Below, one piece after another: positions 19,680-27,436 of a DNA stretch of 64,000 nt (positions within the stretch are counted from its first letter, which is position 1; each line of letters begins with the position of its first letter). The notes beneath the pieces were generated by a model. That model saw only the letters and a list, made by a program, of their open reading frames with translations. It was not told the origin of the DNA and ran no database searches. Location: assembly GCF_018437505.1 (NCBI RefSeq), contig NZ_CP072467.1:5604010-5668009 (forward strand), in the 5' to 3' direction. The position numbers were made by a program, and so were the translations under genes. This DNA comes from Spiractinospora alimapuensis. Lineage in GTDB: Bacteria > Actinomycetota > Actinomycetes > Streptosporangiales > Streptosporangiaceae.

Positions 19680-20553
19680 GTCGTGTTTTTTGAACGGGTG
19701 AGGTCGCGGAGCCAGATCCGGATGGAGGCGATTTGCGTGGTTCCGTCGTAGATCGCGGCGCGTTTGTCGTATCTGGTCGCGACTGCTCGGTTTTGTTTGA
19801 GTAGGTTGATGGATTGTTCGACGGTGTTGCGGTTTCGGTAGGTGTCCCGGTCGAAGGTCGGGGGTCTGCCGCCTTTGGCTCCTTTGCGTTTGCGGTTGGC
19901 GCTTTGGTCGTGGGGTTGGGCGATGGTCGCCCGGATGCCTCGTCTGCGCAGGTGGGCCCGGATCGCTGATGAGGAGTAGGCCTTGTCGGCCAGCAGACGG
20001 TCTGGGCGAGTTCGCGGGCGGCCGGCGCCGCGCGGCAGCCGTAGCGCGGCCATCAGCGGCTCGAACATGCGGGTGTCACCGCGCTGGCCGGGGCTGGTGG
20101 CCAGGGCCAAGGGGCGGCGACGGTTGTCGGCGATCAGGTGAATCTTGGTGGTCAGTCCTCCCCGGGAGCGTCCCAGTGCTTCGGACCCGTCCGGTTCGTT
20201 CCGGGCCGCTCCCCCTTTTTTGTGGCGCCGGCGGCGTGGTGGTGGGCGCGCACGGTGGTGGAGTCGATGCCGACCTCGAGGGCCTCACCGGTGGCGGCGT
20301 CGATACGCAGCCGTTCGGCGATCCTGTCCCAGGTCCCGTCCAGTGACCAGCGGCGGTGCCGCCCGGCAGCGGTCTCCCAGGGCCCGTACCGCTCGGGCAG
20401 ATCCCGCCAGGGGATCCCGGTGCGGGTTCTGAACAGGATCGCGTTGATGACCTTGCGGTGGTCGGCCCACCGCTTTCCTTTGTGGGGGTGGGCGGGCATG
20501 AGCGGGGCGAGCAAAGCCCATTCCTCGTCGGTGAGTTCATGGCGTCGAACCAT
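19676..20553 (-). CDS. IS5-family transposase, two frames joined by -1 frameshift
   Basis: The first frame starts at ATG 20553 (MVRRHELTDEEWALLAPL) with the IS5 N-terminal domain (WRDLPERYGPWETAAGRHRR) and the first catalytic aspartate in GIDSTTVRAH. It would stop at 20152. A heptamer A-AAA-AAG at 20215-20221 (minus strand) lies in the correct phase for -1 slippage into the second frame. That frame carries LLADKAYSSSAIR (second Asp) and RNTVEQSINLLKQ (Glu), completing the DDE triad. The final TAG stop uses bases of the CTAG target outside the element. Probably intact and active. Confidence 0.88.
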
Positions 20554-20611
20554 GCCACCCAACACTTCCAGACCACCCACCCACCCCGCAGACCCTCCAA
20601 AAAACACGACC
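19679..20611 (-). mobile_element. IS5-family insertion sequence, element 1
   Basis: A 933-base element with terminal inverted repeats GGTCGTGTTTTTTG and matching CAAAAAACACGACC, flanked by TA (19677-19678 and 20612-20613), part of CTAG. It carries one transposase split over two frames on the minus strand. It is the first of three elements inserted in succession at the recN stop. Confidence 0.92.
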
Positions 20612-20613
20612 TA

Positions 20614-21542
20614 GGTTGTGTTTTGTGGTTCGGCTGTGGTTGTTGGTCGCGTGCTGTTAGTGATGGGTGTGTGGTTCGACGACACGAGATCACTGACCAA
20701 GCCTGGGAACACGTCCGACCGCTGCTTCCCATCAATCAGGGCCGAGGTGGGCGCTGGCACGATCATCGCAGGATGCTCAATGGCATGATCTACAAACTCG
20801 CTACCGGGTGTCCGTGGCGTGACCTGCCCGAACGCTACGGGCCTTGGCAAAGTGTCTACGGCCGTTACCGGCGCTGGGCCAACGACGGCACCATCAAGGC
20901 AATCCTTGAACACGTCCATGTCCGCCACGACGCCGTCGGCCGCATCGAATGGGAGGTCAGCATCGATTCCACCACCGTGCGGGCCCACCAACACGCGGCC
21001 GGGGCACGAAAAAAGGGACCGAGCACCGAACAAAGCAGGACCAAGCCCTCGGACGCTCCCGAGGCGGACTGACCACCAAAAGCCACCTGGCCACCGACGG
21101 GCGCGGACTCCCCCTGGCCATGGTCATCACCACGGGCAACACCAACGACTCCACAGTCTTCGCCCAGCTCATGAACACCATCCGCGTGCCCCGCCCCGGC
21201 CCAGGACGACCCCGCACCCGCCCCGAACGCGTCATCGCGGACAAGGCCTACTCCTCCAAAGCGATCCGACAGCTACTACGCAACCGCCGGATCGCCTGCA
21301 CCATCCCCCAACGCAGCGACCAAAAAGCATGGCGACACCAACGAGGCTCCTACGGCGGACGCCCACCCGCCTTCGACCGCAGCGCCTACAAACGCCGTAA
21401 CCTCGTCGAACGCTGCATCGCCAAACTCAAGCACTACCGAGCCATCGCAACCCGCTACGACAAACACGCCACCCACTACCAAGCCGGAATCACACTCATC
21501 AGCGCCCTACTCTGGCTCAACCACAACCCACAAAACACAACC
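20614..21542 (+). mobile_element. IS5-family insertion sequence, element 2
   Basis: A 929-base element with terminal repeats GGTTGTGTTTTGTGG and its complement at the right end. It is separated from element 1 by only TA (20612-20613) and from element 3 by TA (21543-21544). It is related to but distinct from element 1, in opposite orientation. Confidence 0.92.
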
Positions 21543-21545
21543 TAG
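20671..21545 (+). CDS. IS5-family transposase, two frames joined by -1 frameshift
   Basis: The GTG 20671 frame (VVRRHEITDQAWEHVRPLL) runs to 21072 with the first catalytic aspartate in VSIDSTTVRAHQHAAG. An A-AAA-AAG heptamer at about 21010-21016 is in phase for -1 slippage. The second frame continues with GGLTTKSHLATDGRG, VIADKAYSSKAI (second Asp) and RNLVERCIAKLKH (Glu). The TAG stop at 21543-21545 uses the TA between elements and the first G of element 3. About 290 residues when joined, normal for this IS group. The DDE triad is complete, so the element may be active. Confidence 0.88.
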
Positions 21546-22534
21546 GTGTTCTGTCCTGTGAGGTTGGTGACGCGGGTGGTGGGTGGGCCGTTGATGGCGG
21601 TGTGGAAGCGGTGGTGATTGTAGTGGTGCAGCCATCCGGTGAATGCGTGGCGGCGTTGGGTCTCTGAGGTGTAGGGGCGGGCGTAGGCCCATTCGTCGGT
21701 CAGGGTGCGGTGGAAGCGTTCGACCTTGCCGTTGGTTTGGGGCCGGTAGGGGCGGGTGCGCTTGTGTGCGATCTGGGTCTGGGTCAGCGTTTCGCGCCAC
21801 AGACCGGATCTGTAGCAGGACCCGTTGTCGGTCAGGACCCGCTCCACGGTGATGCCCACCGAGGCGAAGTAGGCCGCTGCGCGCTGCCAGAAGGCGGTGG
21901 CGGTCTCTTTGCGTTCGTCGGCCAGGATTTCGGTGTAGGCCAGGCGGGAGTGGTCGTCCAGGGCGGTGTGCAGGTAGCTGTGGCCGATCACCGGGGACCC
22001 GTTGCGTCGGGCGGTGGTGGCTGCCTGCTTGTTGCGTACTCCCGCGTGGCGGCCCACTGCGCGGTGGCCGCCGCCGTCGGGGATGGAGCCGAGTTTTTTG
22101 ACGTCGACATGGACCAGTTCGCCGGGGCGGGCGCGTTCGTAGCGGCGCACGGTGCGGCCGGTGGCGCGGTCCAGGTGGGCCAGGCGAGCGCAGCCGTGGC
22201 GTGTGAGGATGCGGTGGACGGTAGAGGCGGGCATGTGCAGGTGCCCGGCGATACGGGCCGGTCCCCACTGGTTGAGGTGGCGGAGTTTGATGACGCGGCG
22301 CTGACGGCGGATGGAGGTGCGCCGGGGCGAGCGGGCGGGACGGCTGGAGGCATCGGTCATGGCGGCTGGGCCGCCGGTGCGGTAGCGCGCGGCCCAGCGC
22401 TGGGCGGTGGTGGCCGAGACCTGGAAGCGTTCAGCGGCCCGGCGCAGCGGCCATCCGTCCTCGACAATGCAGCGGGCCAATGCCAGGCGGCCAGCCGGTG
22501 CGAGCTTGGCGTTGGGATGGGTAGCGTGAGGCAT
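21542..22534 (-). CDS. IS481-family transposase
   Basis: A 330-residue integrase-type transposase. The N-terminal HTH (LARCIVEDGWPLRRAAERFQVSATTAQRW) is followed by a second HTH (WGPARIAGHLHMPASTVHRIL). The rve catalytic core shows HVDVKKLGSIPD (Asp), VLTDNGSCYRS (Asp) and RPQTNGKVERFHRTL (Glu), so the DDE triad is complete. ATG 22534 follows GGAAGG at good spacing; a longer frame exists upstream but enters the left repeat region. As with elements 1 and 2, the stop (minus-strand TAG, 21542-21544) is formed at the CTAG junction outside the element. Confidence 0.92.
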   Translation of the reverse strand: MPHATHPNAKLAPAGRLALARCIVEDGWPLRRAAERFQVSATTAQRWAARYRTGGPAAMTDASSRPARSPRRTSIRRQRRVIKLRHLNQWGPARIAGHLHMPASTVHRILTRHGCARLAHLDRATGRTVRRYERARPGELVHVDVKKLGSIPDGGGHRAVGRHAGVRNKQAATTARRNGSPVIGHSYLHTALDDHSRLAYTEILADERKETATAFWQRAAAYFASVGITVERVLTDNGSCYRSGLWRETLTQTQIAHKRTRPYRPQTNGKVERFHRTLTDEWAYARPYTSETQRRHAFTGWLHHYNHHRFHTAINGPPTTRVTNLTGQNT

Positions 22535-22643
22535 CGAGGGCCTTCCGGTCCGGTGATGATGTCGCAATCCCCATCGATACCGGAGGCCCTCTTCGTATGC
22601 ATCACGCGGGGTGGGTGTTACCAACCTCCATGGTCAGTACACC
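21545..22643 (-). mobile_element. IS481-family insertion sequence, element 3
   Basis: A 1099-base element. The left end GGTGTTCTGTCCTGTGAGG and right end (complement GGTGTACTGACCATGGAGG) are imperfect inverted repeats of about 27 bases. It is flanked by TA within CCTAGG at both junctions. One transposase gene lies on the minus strand. Confidence 0.9.
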
Positions 22644-22750
22644 TAGGGCGCTGACGGGGGTTGTTTATCGCGTCAGAGCAGGTGGATGCGCACCCCCACC
22701 GGATGGATGTGGGCAACCCTGACGGGGGTGGCCGGCGCGGGGATGCCAAT

Positions 22751-22777
22751 GTGACACGCCCACGCTTACGGTAATCA
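22751..22777 (+). promoter_or_regulatory. Possible promoter for steA
   Basis: GTGACA, 15 bases and TAATCA form a -35/-10-like pair 38 bases before the steA start, downstream of the IS stack. The short spacer makes this tentative. A local promoter would be needed if the IS elements block transcription from recN. Confidence 0.3.
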
Positions 22778-22814
22778 TCGCAGGTCAGGTCGGAATCTGA
22801 CAGCATCGCGAGCT

Positions 22815-24018
22815 GTGAAGGTACCAGCCGTCCTCGCAGCGCGGCTGCCGAGGATGCGCCGGAAGCCGAGCGAACCGGACCCGGCGAGCGGGATCGTGCG
22901 GTTGGACCAGCGGACCAAGAACCTCACCAAACGCCTGCGGCCCGGCGACATCGCCGTCATCGACCATGTGGACCTCGACCTCGTGAGCGCGGAGTCCCTG
23001 GTCGCGTGTGGCGTCAGCGCGGTCCTCAACGTGGCTCGCGGGATCAGCGGGCGCTATCCGAACCGAGGGCCCCAGGTGTTGGTCGAGGCTGGGATCACGG
23101 TCGTGGACGACGTGCCGCCCGACGTGTTCACCCTGGTCCAGGAGGGGGAACGGCTCTCGGTTCGTGACGGCGGGCTACTCCGGGACGGCGTCCTCGTGTG
23201 CCAGGGGACACCGCAGGACACGGAGTCGGTCGCGGCCGCGATGGCGGAGGCGCGCGCCGGGAGTGTCGGCGCAGTTGGAGTCCTTCGCGCTGAACACCAT
23301 GGAGTACATCCGCCGTGAACGCGATCTGCTCGTCGACGACGCCCGCGTGCCCGACGTCGCCACCCACATCCGAGGGCGTCACGCGCTCATCGTCGTTCGC
23401 GGGTACCACTACCGGGAGGACCTCGCCGCGCTGCGCCCCTACATCCGGGAGTTCCGCCCCGCCATCCTCGGAGTGGACGGCGGAGCCGACGCCTTGGTCG
23501 ACGCCGGGTACCGACCCGATCTCATCATCGGTGACTTCGACTCGATCTCCGACGCCACGCTGACCTGCGGCGCGGAACTCGTCGTGCACGCCTACCCCGA
23601 CGGGCGCGCCCCCGGCCTGGAACGGATCCACGACCTCGGCCACGGCGCCACGGTGTTCCCTGTGCTCGGTACCAGTGAGGACGCCGCCATGCTGCTCGCC
23701 GACGGCCACGGCGCCGCTCTGATCGTCACGGTCGGCACGCACGCCACCCTGGCGGAGTTCCTGGACAAGGGCCGGTCCGGGATGTCCAGCACCTTCCTGA
23801 CCCGGCTGCGCGTCGGCGGGAAACTCGTGGACGCGAAGGGGGTGAGTCGGCTCTACCGGAGTCGTATCTCCCCCTGGTCCCTACTGGGGCTCGTCGCCGC
23901 CGCCCTCGTCGCGATCGTCGCCGGCGCGTTCAGCTCACCCGCGGGCCAGTTCTACATGACCCGAATCGCCGCCCAGTGGGAAGTGTTCTACTACTGGCTG
24001 ACGGGACTGTTCACGTGA
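22815..24018 (+). CDS. steA: SteA-like cytokinesis protein (apparent frameshift at 23262)
   Basis: Homologue of SteA (Rv1697 in M. tuberculosis), a division-linked protein of actinobacteria with a thiamin-pyrophosphokinase-like fold and a C-terminal membrane helix. Frame 1 gives IVRLDQRTKNLTKRLRPGDIAVIDH through EARAG. Frame 2 continues VSAQLESFALNTMEYIRRERDL, LGVDGGADALVDAGYRPDLIIGDFDS and the final transmembrane span SLLGLVAAALVAIVAGAF. One extra A at 23262 explains the switch; removing it restores about 400 residues, the normal length. GTG 22815 is the proposed start. The stop overlaps the next gene by GTGA. Confidence 0.85.
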
Positions 24019-24995
24019 TCGACTTTCGGTATCACCTGGTCTCCCTCGTCGGCGTCTTTCTCGCCCTGACGGTCGGCATCGTGTTGGGCAGCACCATGCT
24101 GCAGGATCCCCTGCTCGACCGGCTCAACGCCGACGCCGCGCAGATGCGGGACGAGGCCGAGGAGCTACGCGCGGAGAAGGACGCCGCCGACCGGCGCTAC
24201 GCCGGCGTCACCGCACTCGTCGCGGCCTGGTCCGGCGACATGGTGGCCGACCAACTGGACGACGAACGCGTCGTCATCGTCGAGGCGCCGGGAGTGGACG
24301 CGACCACCCGCGACCAACTGGCCGATCAGGTCACCGCCGCCGGTGCGACGATGACGGGTCGCGTCTCGTTCACCGAGCGCTACCTCGACCCGGCGGAGGC
24401 GCCCCACGTTCGCGACCTCACCGACGACCTCGTGAGCGAGCCTGAGCTCGATTCCCCCGAACTCCCCTCGGGCGGTGCCTACGAGCGGGCGGCCGTCCTG
24501 CTGGCATCCGTCCTGTTGACGGCGCCCGAGGACGCCGACGAGCGTTCCGCCCGGGAAACCGTCCTGGACGGCTTCCACGACGGTGGCCTGCTCGGCTACG
24601 GAGGCCAACCCGCCCGGGGCGCCGACCTCGCGCTCTTCCTCGGTCCCGAGGGGATGGGAACACCAGCGGACTCCACGAATCCCGACGACCCCGACGCGGG
24701 ATACGCCCCCATTCTCGCCCTGGCGGAGGCCGCGGACGCGACCGGAGACGGCACGGTGATCGCCGGCGCTCCCGAATCCGCCCAGGAATCCGGTCTCGTG
24801 GCCCACGCCCGTGCCGCCGGCGACGCCATCACCACCGTCGACATCGCGGGCGATCCCGCCGGCGACATCGTCACCGTGTACGCCCTGGCCGGCGCGGCCC
24901 ACGGGAACGTCGGCCACTACGGCATCGGCCCCGGCAGTGACGACTACCTCCCCGACCCCGTCCCCCCGGCCCCCGACGAGGAGGACGACGAGTGA
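24015..24995 (+). CDS. steB: SteB/MctB-like envelope protein
   Basis: A 326-residue homologue of SteB/MctB (Rv1698), a DUF3186 protein described both as a copper-related channel and as the partner of SteA in division. The N-terminal IDFRYHLVSLVGVFLALTVGIVLGS is the family hallmark and an uncleaved membrane anchor. A coiled coil (DRLNADAAQMRDEAEELRAEKDAADRR, about residues 37-62) follows, then an extracytoplasmic domain with VVIVEAPGVD. The end is acidic (PPAPDEEDDE). It starts at GTG 24015 overlapping the steA stop, so the two are translationally coupled. Confidence 0.88.
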   Translation: MIDFRYHLVSLVGVFLALTVGIVLGSTMLQDPLLDRLNADAAQMRDEAEELRAEKDAADRRYAGVTALVAAWSGDMVADQLDDERVVIVEAPGVDATTRDQLADQVTAAGATMTGRVSFTERYLDPAEAPHVRDLTDDLVSEPELDSPELPSGGAYERAAVLLASVLLTAPEDADERSARETVLDGFHDGGLLGYGGQPARGADLALFLGPEGMGTPADSTNPDDPDAGYAPILALAEAADATGDGTVIAGAPESAQESGLVAHARAAGDAITTVDIAGDPAGDIVTVYALAGAAHGNVGHYGIGPGSDDYLPDPVPPAPDEEDDE

Positions 24996-25429
24996 TCGCC
25001 ACGTCCGGAGCCGCGCGGGGCCACGCTCCCGCGTCGTCGCCCCACACCTTCCCCGCGGGGGCACCTGGTCGGGAGACCTCGGCCCGCGGGGCTCCTCGCC
25101 GCGGTGCCGGATACGTCGGTGCCGCGCGGGGAATGATGAGGATCGGTCCGACCCCCTCGCACCGGGCTGGCGGAGAGGGTGTGGGGGAAGCCGGATGGGC
25201 GACATGGGCGACACGTGGAGGCGCGGCACGACCGAGGCGCCGTCCGCACCTCCTGGACACGCGGAGGGGGACGTTCGGGGATCAGCCCCGCTGCGGGAGA
25301 GCGCCGTGAACGCCCTGACGGGTGCGGCGGGCGCTCGGTGGCGCGACCGGCCCACGACGGCGACGATCACCGATCAACCGGCCGGAGAGCCGGAGCGTGG
25401 TCCGCTGACGACCGGCGCGGCCTGTCGCC
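24996..25429. other. Intergenic stretch without a recognisable gene
   Basis: Open frames here give Arg/Pro/Gly-rich translations with no family match, and none has a convincing start site. The stretch leads directly into the degenerate repeat array at 25430 and may itself be older decayed repeat. Confidence 0.5.
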
Positions 25430-26668
25430 TCGCTCGCTCAGGCGGCGCTCTCGCGTCAAGTACTCCTCCCTTGGTCCGGTCGTCCGTTCGGGTGGGGGCG
25501 GGTCGGGGGCGCGATCGGTATCGGTGGGCTGGGGGAGCGCGCGTGAGGTCGCGTTCGGCTTCGCGAGGGCGGAGATTGCCCGGTGCGGCCGTCGTGCTGG
25601 CGACCGGGATGACCGGGGCCGTCGTCACGTGGATTGTGGATCGGCGGGCGGGTCGGAGTGCGGGGGTGTGGTCCTTCGGTGATCGATGGGGCCCGTGGAT
25701 TCGTTCTCTCCGATGGTGCCCACGTGTGGAGGACTTCACCGTTGGCCATGCTGTCGCTTTCGAGTCGGCGTCGGTGGGTGTGGTGTGAGGACGCGTTCGA
25801 CTCCGCGGGGGCGGAGACTGCCCGGCATCGCCGCCGTCACCTGGATCGGGTACCGGTCGACGGGTCGGGGGGCGGGGCGTTCCCTTTCGGTGACCGATGG
25901 GGCCCGTCGCTTCGCCCGCCCATGCGGCGCTCGCGCGCCAAGCACTCCGCCACCGGTCCCGCCGTTGCGGCGTGTGGGCGTCGGTGGGTGTGGTCGGGGA
26001 TGCGTGACGCGGCGGGCCGTGGACGGGACCGGTCCCGGTGGGTCGGGGGAGTGCGTGTGAGTGCGCGTTCGACTTCGTCGGGGCGGAGACCTCTCGGCAT
26101 GGCCGCCGTACTGGGTACCGGGGGCGACGGGGGCCGTCCTCACGTGGATCGGTTGTCGGCCGACGGGTCGGACGGCGGGGGTGTGGTCTTTTGGTGACCG
26201 ATGGGGCTGATGGCTTCGCTCACTCGGGTGGTGCCCACGTGTGGAGGACTTCACCGTCGGCCGGGCTGTCGCTTCGAGTCGGTGTCGGTGGATGTGGTGG
26301 GGGGACGTGTTCGGCCGCGCGGGGGCGGAGGCCCCCTGGCCGCGGGCATCACGTGGATCGGGTGCCGGCCGACGGGTCGGAGGGCGGGGGTGAGGTTTTG
26401 GTGACCGACGCGGCCCCTCACTTCGCCCGCTCGGGCGGCGCTCGCGCGTCAAGTACTCCACTACTGGCCGGCCGTGGCGGCGAGCGGGCGTCGGTGGGTG
26501 TGGTCGGGGATGCGTGACGAGGCGGGCCGTGGACGGGACCGGTCCCGGTGGGGCGGGGGAGTGCGCGTGAGGGCGCGTTCGGCTTCGCGGGGGCGGAGGT
26601 CTCCCGGTGCGGCCGCCGTGCTGGCGACCGGGGTGACGGGGGCCGTCGTCACATGGATCGGGTACCGG
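25430..26668 (+). repeat. Degenerate A-B-A-B-A tandem array ending in the MraY-like gene
   Basis: Five related units can be aligned on the start-codon region of the MraY-like gene: GTG positions 25543, 25785, 26057, 26297 and 26567. Spacing alternates 242, 272, 240, 270 bases, giving a higher-order period near 512. Units 1, 3 and 5 are preceded by GGCGCTC-GCG-CAAG-ACTCC; units 2 and 4 by GGTGCCCACGTGTGGAGGAC. Only unit 5 (26567) leads into an intact gene. Unit 1 still encodes about 30 residues nearly identical to the gene's N-terminus; units 2-4 have internal deletions and frame changes. This is repeated 5' duplication followed by decay. Confidence 0.85.
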
Positions 26669-27436
26669 GGGACGGAACGGATTCTCGGGGAGCGCTGGCG
26701 GCGGGAGAACTTCCAGGGAGTCCAGGTGACGTTGGCCGAGGGGACGGCGTTGAGCCTCGGAGCGTGTGTGGGGGCCGCCTGCGCCCCTGGTGTCCCGGGG
26801 CGGGCGCGACTCGCGGGAGTCCTCGCCGCCGGGTCCGCTGCGGTGTTGGGGGCCTACGACGACGCCGTTGGTGGTCGGGGTGCGCGCGGGTTCCGGGGAC
26901 ACCTCAAGGCACTGCGTGAGGGACGACTCACCTCCGGAACGGTCAAGCTCTTCGGGATCGCCGCCGGGAGTCTGGGTGCCGCGGCCCTGGTCTCCACGAG
27001 ACCGCGCGACGTCGCGGTCAACACGATCCTGATCGCGGGCAGCGCCAACCTCGTCAACCTGCTCGACCTGCGTCCCGGACGCGCGGCCAAGGCCGCCCTC
27101 CTGATGGGAGCCCCGACACTGCCCGGCGAAGGCGCCGCCTTCTCCGCCGCCGCCCTGGGACCGGTACTGGCCGTCCTGCCCGCCGACCTCCACGAGGACG
27201 GAATGCTCGGGGACGGCGGAGCCAACACCATCGGCGCCCTCCTCGGTCTCTCCTACGCTGTCGGCGGAACCTCACGGACCCGCGCCGTGAGTGCCGCGTC
27301 TCTCGTCGTCCTGACCGTGGCCAGCGAAGCCGTCAGTTTCTCCCGCGTCATCGACGCGGTCCCGCCGCTGCGTTGGCTGGACCGTCTGGGCCGTGGCGCG
27401 GAGGCGGGACCGGAGACCGACGCGCGGCGCCCATGA
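26567..27436 (+). CDS. MraY/WecA-like polyprenyl-phosphate sugar transferase
   Basis: A 289-residue multi-pass membrane protein of the glycosyl-1-phosphate transferase (MraY/WecA) superfamily. The hallmark residues are present in order: GAYDDAVGGRG with the DD pair at 98-99; FRGHLKALREGRLTSG at about 109-124; NLVNLLDLRPGRA at 161-173, corresponding to the NxxNxxDGxDG loop; and MLGDGGANTIGALLG at 213-227. The ending SEAVSFSRVIDAVPPLRWLD is conserved in a subfamily found next to steA/steB. GTG 26567 is chosen for the GGGGGAG before it. It overlaps murJ by ATGA. The sugar and acceptor are unknown; an initiating transferase for a lipid-linked glycan is likely. Confidence 0.75.
   Translation: MRARSASRGRRSPGAAAVLATGVTGAVVTWIGYRGTERILGERWRRENFQGVQVTLAEGTALSLGACVGAACAPGVPGRARLAGVLAAGSAAVLGAYDDAVGGRGARGFRGHLKALREGRLTSGTVKLFGIAAGSLGAAALVSTRPRDVAVNTILIAGSANLVNLLDLRPGRAAKAALLMGAPTLPGEGAAFSAAALGPVLAVLPADLHEDGMLGDGGANTIGALLGLSYAVGGTSRTRAVSAASLVVLTVASEAVSFSRVIDAVPPLRWLDRLGRGAEAGPETDARRP

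Noticed and set aside
20076-20735. Alternative frame within IS elements 1 and 2
   Set aside because: It crosses the element junction and lacks transposase motifs in its own frame.
25736-27193. A 485-residue minus-strand frame
   Set aside because: It is the antisense of the repeat array and of the MraY-like gene; high GC makes such shadows long.
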